DNA from: Longilinea arvoryzae | Lineage (GTDB): Bacteria; Chloroflexota; Anaerolineae; Anaerolineales; Anaerolineaceae | Length of the DNA: 64,000 bases | Direction: 5' to 3' | Assembly: GCF_001050235.1 (NCBI RefSeq) | Contig: NZ_DF967972.1 | Span: 893,028 to 957,027 of the forward strand | Shown here: in pieces, positions 15,360-25,673 of the stretch | Numbering within the stretch: the first letter of the stretch is position 1 | Layout of the letters: every line of letters begins with the position of its first letter | The notes under the pieces: model-generated | The model's database searches: none | The model's input: only the letters and a program-made list of their open reading frames with translations | What the model was told of the DNA's origin: nothing | Made by a program: the position numbers and the translations under genes

Positions 15360-16748
15360 CTACAATATAAATCGAATTCGCTGCAGCGAAATCATGGTCT
15401 GAAACAGGATCGTTCCGGCCAGGATGAAGAACAGTGCGTTGCTTTTGACCTGCCTCGCCATAAAAAGGGCGGCCGGCACCTGAAAGAAGACGGCCAGGTA
15501 GATCCACAGGCGGGTAACCTCGCCGCGGTTGATCCCGAGGAACAGCACGGCACCGAAGGTGAGGATCAGGCCGCAGGTGTAGAACCACTCCAACGGCCAG
15601 CGGCGCGCGCCCCGGATGATCTCTTTCCAGCGCGCGAGAAGATCGAAGGCGCAGTAAACGAACACCATCCCGACCGGCAGCCCGACCGCGTAGAAGAATT
15701 CCTTGACGTTTTCGCGGAGCCAGACCACGTAGCCGCGATGCTCTCGATCGTTGAAATCGCTGGCATCGGTCCATATATGCTGGAAGGCCTGCCACAGGTC
15801 GAATGAGAAGATCCACCAGAACAGGAGATAGGTCGCGGCGAAGGAAAGGAGCGGGATGAGCACCAGGCCGGCGATTTCCTTCCAGGTGATCTTCCGATGG
15901 ACGATGGCGTGCGCCAGGATGCCGGCGAACAGGATGCCCGTCACCAGCGGGGAAGGCTCGAAAAGGACCAGAATGTAGAGCGATATGCCCAGCAGGATCA
16001 GATACCGTCGTTTTTTGGTGTTCAGGTAGGCCAGGAAAAGGTACAGGCTCAGCAGGATGAAAACGGGCGTGACGGTATTCAGGATGGGTAAAAATTCCTG
16101 TTTGGCCGGGATCAGCGTATAGAGCACGAAGGCATACAGGGCCGTCCGCCGATCCTGAAACAGGAATTTGCAAATGCCGTAGAGCAGCAGCCCACCCAGG
16201 CTCGAAACGGCGATGATCAGATATCCCAGGACCTGGGGGTCTTTCGAGAACAGGGTCAGGAATTGAAATAGCAGGATCTTTCCCGGCATGTTGGTGCGGG
16301 CGTGCAGCGGAAGGTCTGGCGCCAGGGTGGAGAACTGCGACAGGATCTCGCCCGGAGAATGCTCCAGCGCGGCCGTGTAAAAAGAATTGGCAATGTCACT
16401 GCTGACGATCCGATCCATGCGGATGGGATAGATGCTTTGTAAAATGACCTGGAGGCCGACCGCGATGAGGAAACATCCGATCAGGGTGATCTTTTCATGG
16501 TCCCGGATCATCCGGCTGCCGAGGAAAATGAGCATGCCGATCAGGCTAAAACCGGCCGCCGGTATCCAGAGCGGCAGCGACGCTTTTTGGTCCAAATAGC
16601 CGTACACCCAGTTCCCGCCACCGGAGCCTAAGACGATATTTTTCGAGATGATCAGATAGATGAATATGCCGCTGATCACGCAAAACGTAAGAATTAAGGA
16701 AAAAGCGTGCGCAGGTGAAAGCCTGTCTGGCGAAGATGGTTCGTCCAT
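15360..16748 (-). CDS. Polytopic membrane protein, GT39-like
   Basis: A 462-residue protein with about eleven hydrophobic segments. The loop RIVSSDIANSFYTAALEHSP and the later NMPGKILLFQFLTL, together with LGINRGEVTRLW near the end, resemble GT-C membrane glycosyltransferases of the PMT/ArnT type, though the sugar-phosphate binding residues are not certain. I start at the ATG at 16748, preceded by AAGGGG; the longer upstream frame has no ribosome site. It stands alone. Donor and acceptor are unknown. Confidence 0.65.
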   Translation of the reverse strand: MDEPSSPDRLSPAHAFSLILTFCVISGIFIYLIISKNIVLGSGGGNWVYGYLDQKASLPLWIPAAGFSLIGMLIFLGSRMIRDHEKITLIGCFLIAVGLQVILQSIYPIRMDRIVSSDIANSFYTAALEHSPGEILSQFSTLAPDLPLHARTNMPGKILLFQFLTLFSKDPQVLGYLIIAVSSLGGLLLYGICKFLFQDRRTALYAFVLYTLIPAKQEFLPILNTVTPVFILLSLYLFLAYLNTKKRRYLILLGISLYILVLFEPSPLVTGILFAGILAHAIVHRKITWKEIAGLVLIPLLSFAATYLLFWWIFSFDLWQAFQHIWTDASDFNDREHRGYVVWLRENVKEFFYAVGLPVGMVFVYCAFDLLARWKEIIRGARRWPLEWFYTCGLILTFGAVLFLGINRGEVTRLWIYLAVFFQVPAALFMARQVKSNALFFILAGTILFQTMISLQRIRFIL

Positions 16749-16907
16749 GATGGATCCCCTTCGGAGAATATTTTTCAAGGTAACTGGCGATCGGACTTTA
16801 ACGGCCCTCGATTTTTTTATTCTATGATTTCGCCAGCCCGGCCGAATCGAATGGATGTTGAAAATCTGCCACATCCCGATATTCATTCGGAATGCGGCAG
16901 GCCACGA

Positions 16908-17609
16908 TCATTCTTCCAGCTTCTGCACCAGCTCAGGCAGCAGACCGATATGCTCGAGCTCGTAAAATCCAGGCGTCCCATCGGGTTTCTCGCCGTTCTC
17001 GTGCGCCCAGTTGAGCGGGTGGGGGATGTAAACCGCACTGCCGCCCAGCGCCAGCACGGGCAGCACGTCCGAGCGCAGGGAATTGCCCACCATCAGGAAG
17101 CGTCCGGCCGGGATGGCGTGCTGGGCCAGCAACCCGGCGTATTGACTTTCGGTTTTGTCGCTGACGATCTCAACGTGCTGGAAGTACTTTCCCAGCCCCG
17201 AGCGGTTTACCTTGGCCTCCTGGTCGAGCAGCTCGCCCTTGGTGATGAGCATCAACGGACAGCGCAGGGCCAGCCGGGGGATGATCTCGGCGACATGCGG
17301 CAGCAGTTGAATGTCGGCGGTCAGCATGGATTTGACGGCATCCAAAATGGACTGGATCTCCCGGCCGGTGACGCGCCCATCGCTGACCTGGATGGCGGTC
17401 TCGACCAGCGACAATCCGTAGGACTTGATGCCGTAGCCGTAGATCTTCAAATTGCGCATTTCAGTCTGGTAGAGGCGCTCGGCGACCCACGCGGCGGGGC
17501 GATAAGGCTCCATCACCCGTTCGAGAACCTGGCGGGTGCGCAAATAGATGACCTCGTTCTCCCACAGGGTATCGTCCGCGTCGAAAGCGATCATGTCGAA
17601 AAGTTTCAC
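16908..17609 (-). CDS. HAD-superfamily hydrolase (phosphatase-like)
   Basis: A HAD hydrolase of about 233 residues. Motif I is FDADDTLWENE with the nucleophile and acid Asp. Motif II/III is LMLITKGE with a later Lys, and motif IV is MVGNSLRSDVLPVL. A helical cap lies between motifs I and II. It is likely to dephosphorylate a small phosphorylated metabolite. The GTG at 17609 is chosen because CAGGAG, part of the end of the racemase gene, lies 8 nt upstream; a GTG at 17618 overlapping the racemase stop is the alternative. It is coupled to the racemase gene. Confidence 0.82.
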   Translation of the reverse strand: MKLFDMIAFDADDTLWENEVIYLRTRQVLERVMEPYRPAAWVAERLYQTEMRNLKIYGYGIKSYGLSLVETAIQVSDGRVTGREIQSILDAVKSMLTADIQLLPHVAEIIPRLALRCPLMLITKGELLDQEAKVNRSGLGKYFQHVEIVSDKTESQYAGLLAQHAIPAGRFLMVGNSLRSDVLPVLALGGSAVYIPHPLNWAHENGEKPDGTPGFYELEHIGLLPELVQKLEE

Positions 17610-17614
17610 GGACT

Positions 17615-18310
17615 TCACTCCTGCAGGGCCCAATCCACGGCCGCTTCAGCGTGGATGCGCGTGGTATCGAAGAGCGGGGCGGGATGGTCCTCCTGTTTCA
17701 CCAACAGGCCGATCTCCGTGCAGCCCAGGATGACGCCCTGCGCTCCCTGAGCCACCAGGTCGTCGATGATGCGCAGGTAAGCAGCCTTTGATTCGGGGCG
17801 GAGAATGCCAAAGCCCAGTTCCTGGTAGATGACGCGGTGGATGATTTCGCGGTCCGCCGCAGTCGGGGTGATCACGCGCAGCCCAAAGCGTTGGCTCAGC
17901 CGATCCTTATAGAACCCCTCTTCCATGGTGTATTTCGTTCCCATAAGGGCGATGGTGTTCAGGCCGGCCGCCTTCACGCGCGCGGCGGTGGCGTCGGCGA
18001 TGTGCAACAGCGGAATGCTCACCGCGGATTGGACGGCGTCCATCACTTTGTGCATGGTATTGGCGCAAATCAGTACGCATTCTGCGCCGGCGTGTTCCAG
18101 TTGCCGGGCCGCCTTGGCCAACTCGCGCCCGGCTTCGTCCCATTCGCCGCGTTCCTGCTGCATCTCGAGCGGTGCGAAATCGATCGAAACCATCACGCAT
18201 TTGGCCGAATGCAACCCTCCCAGGCGCTGGGCCACGCGTTCGTTCAGGATACGGTAATATTCGACGGATGATTCCCAGGTCATGCCGCCAATCAAACCAA
18301 TCGTACGCAT
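17615..18310 (-). CDS. Aspartate/glutamate racemase family protein
   Basis: A 231-residue protein of normal length. The start RTIGLIGGMTWESSVEYYR is typical of the aspartate racemase/EcsC-like group. The two catalytic cysteines are present in LICANTMHKV (about residue 83) and VILGCTEIGLL (about residue 193). It interconverts L- and D-amino acids without a cofactor, usually aspartate in this subgroup. It is followed by the HAD gene, whose start lies at its stop, so the two are one operon. The link between them is not evident. Confidence 0.9.
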   Translation of the reverse strand: MRTIGLIGGMTWESSVEYYRILNERVAQRLGGLHSAKCVMVSIDFAPLEMQQERGEWDEAGRELAKAARQLEHAGAECVLICANTMHKVMDAVQSAVSIPLLHIADATAARVKAAGLNTIALMGTKYTMEEGFYKDRLSQRFGLRVITPTAADREIIHRVIYQELGFGILRPESKAAYLRIIDDLVAQGAQGVILGCTEIGLLVKQEDHPAPLFDTTRIHAEAAVDWALQE

Positions 18311-18347
18311 AGGCGCCTCCTGCGCAGGATTATAGCATGATGGCGGG

Positions 18348-19364
18348 TCAGATCAAACGCTTGAGGCGCGGGTGGGCGGCCAACAGGGCAGCCAATCCGA
18401 GCGAGAGCCCGAAAATGGCCAGAGAAACCAGCGGGATGAGCAGCGGTGGCGCGGCATCGACGCGCCCACCGAATTTGATGAACAAATCCAGGAAGATCGG
18501 GTGAATCAGATAGACGCCGAAAGTCAACCCGGCCAGGTCGAACAGAGGGCCGCTGACATTTTCCAGGGCAGCCGGGTCAAGGCGCTGGCAGCAGCGGAAA
18601 GCCGCCGCGGCAGCCAGTGCCACGCCGGGACTGAAGTATTCGAATGCCAGGTCCCAGGGCAGAGAGGGCGAACCGAGCGCCAGCAGCCCGGCCGCGACGG
18701 CGGCTGTCAGCAGGCAGCTCAGGACGAAAACTGCGGCGTAGAAACCGATCGAAAAGCGCGGTGTGTGTTCCGCCAGCCAGCGCCCGAGCAGGAAATAGCC
18801 GGTGTAAGGCAGCCAGAGGAAGGGAAACCACATGCCCGAAGCGCCGGCATTGCGCCGCAAATAGATATCCAGCATACCCGCGGCCAGGATGACCCCGGCC
18901 AGGGTCAACTGCCCGGCCGGCTTGAGCCTGGCCCGCAGCGCTGAAATCAACGGGGCCGCCAGGTAGAGCCCGGCGATCATGAACATGAACCAAAGGTGAT
19001 AATAGGGCTTGCCTTCGAGCAGCGGCTGAACGAGGGACGCGAAATCGATGCGCCGGTCGTTCAGGAAGATCCATAAAATGTAGAACACGCTCCAGAAAAG
19101 CAGAGGCAGCAGGATGCGCCGGAAACGGGTCCGGTAAAAAAGGCGCGGGTCGCGGTGCAGCGGGCGGTCGAGCAGCAGCGCGCCGCTGAGCAGCACAAAG
19201 GCCGGTACGCTCCAGCGGCTGAATGCGGCCAGCACATCGGCGGACAGCCAGCCGGGGCGCTCGAGGGCGGCAGCCGGCATGACGGCCGCGGTGGCGACAT
19301 GCAGCCACACCACAAAAAAAATGGCGCTGACGCGCAGAATGTCGTATGCAGGATTGCGTCGCAT
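18348..19364 (-). CDS. Membrane acyltransferase, acyltransferase 3 family
   Basis: A 338-residue membrane protein with about ten hydrophobic segments. The start PAYDILRVSAIFFVVWLHVA carries the family's R-x(10)-H motif, in which the His is required for acyl transfer. It probably O-acetylates or succinylates an exported sugar polymer or lipid. The ATG at 19364 is chosen because it gives the canonical N-terminus; the longer frame adds 47 residues not typical of the family. It is transcribed leftward from the region shared with glgC. Confidence 0.85.
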   Translation of the reverse strand: MRRNPAYDILRVSAIFFVVWLHVATAAVMPAAALERPGWLSADVLAAFSRWSVPAFVLLSGALLLDRPLHRDPRLFYRTRFRRILLPLLFWSVFYILWIFLNDRRIDFASLVQPLLEGKPYYHLWFMFMIAGLYLAAPLISALRARLKPAGQLTLAGVILAAGMLDIYLRRNAGASGMWFPFLWLPYTGYFLLGRWLAEHTPRFSIGFYAAVFVLSCLLTAAVAAGLLALGSPSLPWDLAFEYFSPGVALAAAAAFRCCQRLDPAALENVSGPLFDLAGLTFGVYLIHPIFLDLFIKFGGRVDAAPPLLIPLVSLAIFGLSLGLAALLAAHPRLKRLI

Positions 19365-19661
19365 CGATCGTTGAAAAGAGTATACGGGAAAGGCGAGTCT
19401 CCGAGGGCGGCGTTGACAGGCGGGAAGGTTAAAAAAACGCCAATGGATGGCGTTCCCTGTATCCGATTGACTAGTCAACAGTAAAAAATTTAATATATGA
19501 ATCATCCTATATTTAGCACAAAAGTAATATTGAAAAACGGATGATTAGCAGGTATGCTTATTTTTGTGATGTTCATCCCCGACAGATAAAATTTAATCAC
19601 CTATGTTCGACCTGGCTTATTCGTGCAGGGTTCGTTTAGTGTGTAAAGAAGGGAGTCGATC
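19365..19661. other. Divergent intergenic region between acyltransferase and glgC genes
   Basis: This 297-nt AT-rich gap contains the promoter with a palindromic -35 described separately. The remainder shows no gene or strong hairpin. Confidence 0.6.
19467..19496 (+). promoter_or_regulatory. Promoter with palindromic -35 upstream of glgC
   Basis: TTGACT (19467-19472), an 18-nt spacer and TAATAT (19491-19496). The -35 lies inside the perfect 12-bp palindrome TTGACTAGTCAA (19467-19478), a possible operator. The leader to the glgC start would be about 160 nt. Confidence 0.5.
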
Positions 19662-20954
19662 ATGGAGATGGCAATGGATAACATCCTCGCAGTCATATTG
19701 GGCGGCGGGCGCGGCAGCCGGCTGTATCCATTGACAAAAATGCGCTCCAAACCGGCCGTTCCCATGGCCGGGAAGTACCGCCTGATCGATATCCCGATCA
19801 GCAACTGCATCAATTCCGGCATCTACCGGATCGCGGTGCTGACTCAATTCAATTCGGTCAGCCTGCACCGCCATATTTCGCGCACCTACCAGTTCGACGC
19901 ATTTCACGTTGGCTGGGTGCAGGTGTGGGCAGCCGAACAGACCATGAGCAACATCGACTGGTACCAGGGCACCGCGGACGCCGTGCGCAAGCAGCTCAAT
20001 GAAATCCGCTCGGCGGGGGCGGCGTATACGCTCATCCTGGCGGGCGACCACCTGTACCGCATGGATTACGGGTTGATGGCGAACTTCCACGCCGACCTGG
20101 ACGCCGATATCACCGTGGCCGTGCAGCCGGTGGCGCGCGAAAACGCTTCGCGGTTGGGCATTCTCAAGCGGGGTGAAAATTACCGCATCACCCGCTTCGC
20201 CGAAAAGCCCAAAGAGCCGGAAGCGCTCGAAGCCATGGTCAGCCTGCCCAATTCCGACCGGCCCTTCCTGGGGTCGATGGGCATTTACCTGTTTAAAACC
20301 GAGGTGTTGGTCAAGCTTTTGGAGGGCACCACATTTACCGATTTTGGCGGCGAGATCATCCCGACCGCCATCGAAAATTATAAAGTCATGGGCTACGATT
20401 TCAACGATTACTGGGAGGATATCGGAACCATTCGCTCGTTCTACGAAACCAATTTGGCGCTGGCCTCTCCCAACCCGCCCTTCAATATCTTCGATCCAAA
20501 GCGGCCCATCTACTCGCATGCCCGATTTTTACCGGGCACCGTTCTGCAGAACAGCCGGCTGGAAAACGTTCTGCTGTCAGACGGCTGCTGCATCAAGAAC
20601 GCCGAGCTGCGCAACTGCGTCATTGGCGTGCGCAGCCAGATTCGGGATGGGGTTAAGCTGTACAATACCATCCTGATGGGTTCGGATTACTACGATGAGG
20701 TCAGCAGCGCCAGCAGTCCGGATGACGGGCGCATCCCCATGGGGATCGGTGAAGGATCGATCATCGATGGCGCCATCATCGACAAGAATGCGCACATCGG
20801 GCGGGGGGTTATCATCCGGCCTTTCCCGCGCGATTGCCGGGATATCGACAACGAAAATTGGTTCGTGCGGGATGGGGTGGTGGTCATTCCCAAAAACGCC
20901 ACCCTCCTTCCGGGCCTGACCATCGGTCCTGAATTGTTGAACCAAACGGATTAG
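19662..20954 (+). CDS. glgC: Glucose-1-phosphate adenylyltransferase (ADP-glucose pyrophosphorylase)
   Basis: A 430-residue enzyme making ADP-glucose from ATP and glucose-1-phosphate, the first committed step of glycogen synthesis. The nucleotide-binding start is AVILGGGRGSRLYPLTKMRS, followed by KPAVPMAGKYRLIDIPISNC. WYQGTADAVRKQL and LILAGDHLYRMDYG complete the active site. The C-terminal part from about residue 290 is the left-handed beta-helix used for oligomerisation and allostery. The first ATG, at 19662, follows AAGGGAG and is preferred over the ATG at 19674. No other glycogen gene is in view. A terminator follows at 20970. Confidence 0.96.
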   Translation: MEMAMDNILAVILGGGRGSRLYPLTKMRSKPAVPMAGKYRLIDIPISNCINSGIYRIAVLTQFNSVSLHRHISRTYQFDAFHVGWVQVWAAEQTMSNIDWYQGTADAVRKQLNEIRSAGAAYTLILAGDHLYRMDYGLMANFHADLDADITVAVQPVARENASRLGILKRGENYRITRFAEKPKEPEALEAMVSLPNSDRPFLGSMGIYLFKTEVLVKLLEGTTFTDFGGEIIPTAIENYKVMGYDFNDYWEDIGTIRSFYETNLALASPNPPFNIFDPKRPIYSHARFLPGTVLQNSRLENVLLSDGCCIKNAELRNCVIGVRSQIRDGVKLYNTILMGSDYYDEVSSASSPDDGRIPMGIGEGSIIDGAIIDKNAHIGRGVIIRPFPRDCRDIDNENWFVRDGVVVIPKNATLLPGLTIGPELLNQTD

Positions 20955-20969
20955 ATTCGGTTTTCACTG

Positions 20970-21000
20970 GGCAGAAATTTAGACTCTGCCCGGATTTTTA
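20970..21000 (+). terminator. Terminator after glgC
   Basis: GGGCAGA (20970-20976) and TCTGCCC (20986-20992) form a 7-bp stem followed by GGATTTTT. It separates glgC from the ATPase gene and lies just upstream of that gene's ribosome site. Confidence 0.75.
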
Positions 21001-21019
21001 GAGAATAGGAGAAGTGCTT

Positions 21020-23977
21020 ATGACACAAGCAGCAAAAGAAGCCCTCGTGCCGGCCGCCTCAGATGTCGAGGTGACGTGGCATGCCATGAGTACTGACGAG
21101 GTCCTGGAAAAACTCCAGACGCCCCTTCAGGACGGGCTGAGTTCCGAAGAAGCTGCCCGCCGTCTGGCGAAGTTCGGCCCCAATCAGTTAGTGGAAGCGC
21201 CTCGTCCGTCCTTCCTGTCGCTGGTTTTCGACCAATTAAAGAGCCTGGTCATTATCCTGCTAATCGTTGCTTCCATCATTTCGGCTTTACTAGGTGAAAC
21301 GGTCGACGCGATTGCCATTATTTCGATCGTTATCCTGAATGCCGTGTTGGGCGTAATTCAGGAAAGCCGCGCCGAACAGGCGCTGGCCGCGCTCAAGAAG
21401 CTGGCCGCGCCTGAAGCGCAGGTGCTGCGCGACGGGCACCGCACATCGGTGCCGGCGCGCGACCTGGTGCCCGGCGATGTGGTCTTCCTGGAAGCAGGCA
21501 ACTTCATCCCGGCGGATGTCCGCCTGCTGGAAGCGATCAATCTGAAGGTCGAGGAAGCCGCGCTGACCGGCGAATCGACGGCCGTGCAGAAGAACGCCGC
21601 GGCCGTGCTGCTGCCGGATGCTCCGCTGGGCGACCGCAAGAATACCGTCTTTATGGGTACGGTGGTTTCCTACGGACGCGGCCATGGTGTGGTTGCCTCC
21701 ACCGGCATGCACACCCAACTCGGTTTGATCGCCACCATGCTGCAAACCGTGGAAGCGGAAGAGACCCCGCTGCAGCGCCGCCTGGATGAACTCGGCCGGA
21801 TTTTGGTGTGGGGCTCGCTGGCGATTTGTGGCCTGGTATTCGTGGTAGGTTTCATCCGCGCCATCGGCTCGCTGGGTGGTTTCAATCAACTCTTCACCGA
21901 AGCCGGCTTGCAGGCCGTCGTCGACATGTTCATGATCGCCGTCAGCCTGGCCATTGCGGCCGTGCCCGAAGGCCTGCCGGCCGTGGTGACCATCAGCCTG
22001 GCGTTGGGCATGCAGGAAATGGTTCGCCGACACGCGCTCATCCGCCGGTTGTCATCGGTGGAAACGCTCGGCTCAGCCACGGTCATCTGCTCGGATAAGA
22101 CCGGCACGCTCACTCAGAACGCCATGACCGTCACCCGTCTGTGGGTGGACGGTTACTTCATCGATATCAGCGGCACCGGTTATAAACCCGAAGGCGAGTT
22201 CTTCTATAACGGCAAGAAGATCGACCTGCACGACTATCCCGGCGCGCTGACTACGCTGTGGGTTGGCACGCTGAACAACGACGCCATGCTGGACCAGTTG
22301 ACCTCCGAATCCGGCGAAATCAGCCACCGCATCGTCGGCGATCCGACCGAAGGTTCCATCCTGGTGGCGGCCGCCAAAGCCGGCCTGCTGACCGAGGCCA
22401 TGCATTCGGCCTTCCCGCGTTCGGGTGAAATCCCCTTCGACTCGGTTCGCAAGCGCATGGTCACCGTGCACAGCCTGGTGGATCCGCGCATGGAAATCGC
22501 CCCGTCAGCGGTTGCCGGACGCACCGAGCAGTATGCCATCGCGGTCAAAGGCGCGCCGGATGTGGTGCTCGGTCTGTGCACCCACTATCTGGATATCAGC
22601 GACAAAACCGTCAAGCCGCTGGATGAAGCTGCCCGGCAGCGCATCCTGGCTGCCAACGATGAACTGACCAAGGACGCGCTGCGCGTGCTGGGTATGGCAT
22701 ACCGCGTGATAACGGCCATGCCCGAACAGGCAGACAACGACGAGTTGGAAAAAGATCTGATCTATGCCGGCCTGGTTGGCATGATCGATCCGGCCCGCCC
22801 CGAAGTCAAACCGGCGTTGGTGGAAGCGCGCGGCGCTGGCATCCGCACCATCATGATCACCGGCGACTATCCCAATACGGCTCGCGCCATCGCCCAATCG
22901 ATCAGCCTGCTGCGCCCCGGACACAATGTGTTGACCGGCGCCCAGCTCAATGAAATGAGCGACGCCGACCTGAATGAAGCCGTCAAGACGACGGATGTGT
23001 TCGCCCGCGTCTCGCCCGAGCACAAGATGCGCATCGTGGATGCGCTGCGCTCCAACAACGAAGTGGTGGCCATGACCGGCGACGGCGTCAACGACGCCCC
23101 GGCCATCAAGCGCGCCGATATCGGCGTGGCGATGGGCATTACCGGCACGGATGTAGCCAAAGAGACCGCCGATATGGTGTTGACGGATGACAACTACGCC
23201 ACCATCGTCTCGGCCGTCGAGCAGGGCCGCATCATCTACGCCAACATCCGCAAGTTCGTCTTCTTCCTGCTTTCGTCCAACGTGGCCGAAATCATGGTCA
23301 TCTTCCTGGCCACGCTGGCCGGCCTGCCCACCCCGCTGACCGCCATCCAACTGCTGTGGTTGAACCTGCTCACCGACGGCGCCCCGGCCCTGGCCCTGGC
23401 CATGGAGAAGGGCGATCCGGACGTGATGGAGCAGAAACCGCGCGCCAAGTCTGAACCCATCATCAACAAAACCATGGGGTCGGGCATCATCGTCCAGACC
23501 ATCATGCAGACCTCGGCCGTGCTGCTGGCTTTCTGCACCGGCCTGATCTGGGAACTGGCCGCCGAAGGGCTGCCCGTACCCTCCGGCCTGGCCGGTCTGG
23601 GTTACCTTCTGCAGCACGGAGATTGGAACCTGGTGGATGGCGGTGTGCGCACAGCCGAGACCATGGCTTTCATGACCCTGTCCTTATGCGAACTGTTCCG
23701 CGCCTACACCGTCCGCTCAGAACGCGTCTCGCTCTTCAAGTTGGGCTTCTTCTCCAACAAGTGGATGCAGTACGCTGTTGGCGCTTCCATCGGCCTGCTG
23801 CTGCTGGTGGTTTGCGTGCCGTTCCTGCAGAACGTGTTCGATACCCACTTCCCAACCTTGCGGGAATGGGTGATGGTGATCGGGCTGTCGCTCCTGCCGG
23901 CCATCGCCGAAGAAATCACCAAGTACTTCCACCGCCGCGCCGAAGCGAAGGCAAAGGCGCAGGCTGTAGCCGACTGA
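21020..23977 (+). CDS. Calcium-type P-type ATPase (type IIA/PMR1-SERCA-like)
   Basis: A 985-residue membrane pump. The N-terminal cation-ATPase domain is followed by M1-M2, the actuator domain with LTGES, M3-M4, the phosphorylation motif [11 protein letters not shown] (about residue 358), the nucleotide domain with KGAPD, and the hinge [20 protein letters not shown] (about 685). Calcium-site residues are visible: PEGLP in M4, NVAEIMVIF in M5 and [12 protein letters not shown] in M6. This supports Ca2+ export rather than Na/K transport. AGGAG stands 9 nt before the ATG at 21020. A strong terminator follows. It is an independent transcription unit. Confidence 0.93.
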   Translation: MTQAAKEALVPAASDVEVTWHAMSTDEVLEKLQTPLQDGLSSEEAARRLAKFGPNQLVEAPRPSFLSLVFDQLKSLVIILLIVASIISALLGETVDAIAIISIVILNAVLGVIQESRAEQALAALKKLAAPEAQVLRDGHRTSVPARDLVPGDVVFLEAGNFIPADVRLLEAINLKVEEAALTGESTAVQKNAAAVLLPDAPLGDRKNTVFMGTVVSYGRGHGVVASTGMHTQLGLIATMLQTVEAEETPLQRRLDELGRILVWGSLAICGLVFVVGFIRAIGSLGGFNQLFTEAGLQAVVDMFMIAVSLAIAAVPEGLPAVVTISLALGMQEMVRRHALIRRLSSVETLGSATVICSDKTGTLTQNAMTVTRLWVDGYFIDISGTGYKPEGEFFYNGKKIDLHDYPGALTTLWVGTLNNDAMLDQLTSESGEISHRIVGDPTEGSILVAAAKAGLLTEAMHSAFPRSGEIPFDSVRKRMVTVHSLVDPRMEIAPSAVAGRTEQYAIAVKGAPDVVLGLCTHYLDISDKTVKPLDEAARQRILAANDELTKDALRVLGMAYRVITAMPEQADNDELEKDLIYAGLVGMIDPARPEVKPALVEARGAGIRTIMITGDYPNTARAIAQSISLLRPGHNVLTGAQLNEMSDADLNEAVKTTDVFARVSPEHKMRIVDALRSNNEVVAMTGDGVNDAPAIKRADIGVAMGITGTDVAKETADMVLTDDNYATIVSAVEQGRIIYANIRKFVFFLLSSNVAEIMVIFLATLAGLPTPLTAIQLLWLNLLTDGAPALALAMEKGDPDVMEQKPRAKSEPIINKTMGSGIIVQTIMQTSAVLLAFCTGLIWELAAEGLPVPSGLAGLGYLLQHGDWNLVDGGVRTAETMAFMTLSLCELFRAYTVRSERVSLFKLGFFSNKWMQYAVGASIGLLLLVVCVPFLQNVFDTHFPTLREWVMVIGLSLLPAIAEEITKYFHRRAEAKAKAQAVAD

Positions 23978-23998
23978 GAATCACTTTTTCCGACATTA

Positions 23999-24024
23999 AG
24001 GGCGCACTCCGGTGCGCCCTTTTT
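23999..24024 (+). terminator. Rho-independent terminator after the P-type ATPase
   Basis: AGGGCGCAC (23999-24007) and GTGCGCCCT (24012-24020) form a 9-bp perfect stem with loop TCCG, followed by TTTTT. Confidence 0.93.
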
Positions 24025-24077
24025 GATCCAGATAAGAATCTTCTAATCCCACAGGTTTTCAGCGGGTGTCGAGTCCG

Positions 24078-24106
24078 TTGATTGCCCCTGCCGGGCGTGG
24101 TAGAAT
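24078..24106 (+). promoter_or_regulatory. pdxS promoter
   Basis: TTGATT (24078-24083), a 17-nt spacer and TAGAAT (24101-24106). It lies 82 nt before the pdxS start and after the ATPase terminator, so it probably drives the long pdxS-to-methyltransferase run. Confidence 0.7.
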
Positions 24107-24187
24107 CGAAATCGGGAGCGTACGGATACGCCGCCTGGCCGGGAATCATCCTGGGCAGGGTAATCATTTATCTTTTTGGAGGATTGA

Positions 24188-25075
24188 ATGGATCAGCAGG
24201 TAGCGACCTTTGCGGTGAAATCGGGTTTGGCTCAAATGCTCAAGGGCGGCGTGATTATGGACGTGGTCACACCGGAACATGCGCGCATTGCTGAAGATGC
24301 CGGCGCTTGCGCGGTGATGGCCCTGGAACGCGTTCCCGCCGATATCCGCGCCCAGGGCGGCGTGGCGCGCATGAGCGACCCCGATTTGATCGAACGGATC
24401 ATGTCGACCGTTTCGATCCCGGTGATGGCCAAATGCCGCATCGGTCACTTCGTTGAGGCGCAAATTCTTGAATCGATCGGTGTGGATTATATTGATGAGT
24501 CCGAGGTACTGACTCCCGCGGATGAGGAAAACCATATTTACAAGCATAACTTCAAGGTTCCTTTTGTGTGCGGCGCGCGCAATCTGGGTGAGGCCTTGCG
24601 GCGCATCGGGGAAGGCGCGGCCATGATTCGCACCAAGGGCGAGGCCGGCACCGGCGATGTGGTGGAAGCCGTGCGCCACGCGCGCACCTTGATGGGTCAG
24701 ATTCGCCACCTGCAATCGCTGCAGGATGAAGAAGTGATGGCTTTCGCCAAGGAATTGGGCGCCCCCTACGAATTAGTGGTTGAGACCCGAAAATTGGGCC
24801 GCCTGCCGGTGGTCAATTTTGCCGCGGGCGGTGTGGCCACCCCGGCGGACGCTGCTTTGATGATGCAGCTCGGCATGGACGGCGTTTTTGTCGGCTCTGG
24901 CATTTTCAAGTCCGGCGATCCGGCCAAACGGGCTGCCGCCATCGTCAAATCCGTCACGAACTTCAACAATCCCGCCGTCCTGGCTGAGGTCAGCCGCAAT
25001 TTGGGCGAGGCCATGGTTGGCATCAATGTCACCAGCATTCCTGAAAAAGAGCTGCTGGCCGGACGGGGCTGGTAA
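24188..25075 (+). CDS. pdxS: Pyridoxal 5'-phosphate synthase, synthase subunit PdxS
   Basis: A 295-residue TIM-barrel enzyme that builds PLP from ribose 5-phosphate, glyceraldehyde 3-phosphate and ammonia. Hallmarks are [20 protein letters not shown] (about 19-38), [36 protein letters not shown] with the catalytic Lys, and [17 protein letters not shown]. The late Lys-containing segment [20 protein letters not shown] completes the P-site. Twelve copies normally assemble with PdxT, encoded 5 nt downstream. GGAGGA lies just before the ATG. The organism thus makes vitamin B6 by the DXP-independent route. Confidence 0.98.
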   Translation: MDQQVATFAVKSGLAQMLKGGVIMDVVTPEHARIAEDAGACAVMALERVPADIRAQGGVARMSDPDLIERIMSTVSIPVMAKCRIGHFVEAQILESIGVDYIDESEVLTPADEENHIYKHNFKVPFVCGARNLGEALRRIGEGAAMIRTKGEAGTGDVVEAVRHARTLMGQIRHLQSLQDEEVMAFAKELGAPYELVVETRKLGRLPVVNFAAGGVATPADAALMMQLGMDGVFVGSGIFKSGDPAKRAAAIVKSVTNFNNPAVLAEVSRNLGEAMVGINVTSIPEKELLAGRGW

Positions 25076-25079
25076 GCGC

Positions 25080-25673
25080 ATGCGGATTGGGGTGCTGGCG
25101 CTGCAAGGCGCATTTCATGAGCATCAGGTCATGCTCGAGCATCTGGGAGTGGATGTGGTCCAGGTGCGCCTGCCGGCCGACCTGGAGGGGTTGGATGGAT
25201 TGATCCTGCCCGGCGGCGAGTCGACCACCATCGGCAAGCTGGCCGTGGATTTTGATCTGATGGACCCGTTGAAGGCTTTTGCCGCGGAACACGCCCTGTG
25301 GGGCACCTGCGCCGGGGCCATTTTCATGGCGCGTAAGGTGGGCCGCCCGCAACCGGTGTTGGGTCTGATGGATATTGTGATCGAACGCAACGCGTTTGGC
25401 CGCCAGGTGGCCAGTTTCGAGACCGATCTGGACGTGCCAGCGCTGCGGCATTTGAACGGCGGTGGGAAGGCATACCATGCCGTGTTTATCCGCGCGCCGT
25501 TGATCGAAGCCGTGCAGGGGACGGCCGAGGCGCTGGCCACACTTCCCGACGGACGGATCGTTGCCGCCCGGCAGGGACGCTGGTTGGTGACCTCGTTCCA
25601 CCCTGAACTGACCCAGGACGACCGTTTCCATCGTTACTTTCTGGAGCTGGTGCAATCGAAATTCGACCGTTAG
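25080..25673 (+). CDS. pdxT: Pyridoxal 5'-phosphate synthase, glutaminase subunit PdxT
   Basis: A 197-residue class I glutamine amidotransferase giving ammonia to PdxS. Oxyanion and glutamine-binding motifs are LPGGESTTIGKL (about 42-53). The nucleophile is Cys77 in WGTCAGA, and the catalytic dyad His174/Glu176 lies in TSFHPELTQD. Length is normal. It starts 5 nt after the pdxS stop. The 3' end overlaps the beginning of the next reading frame. Confidence 0.97.
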   Translation: MRIGVLALQGAFHEHQVMLEHLGVDVVQVRLPADLEGLDGLILPGGESTTIGKLAVDFDLMDPLKAFAAEHALWGTCAGAIFMARKVGRPQPVLGLMDIVIERNAFGRQVASFETDLDVPALRHLNGGGKAYHAVFIRAPLIEAVQGTAEALATLPDGRIVAARQGRWLVTSFHPELTQDDRFHRYFLELVQSKFDR

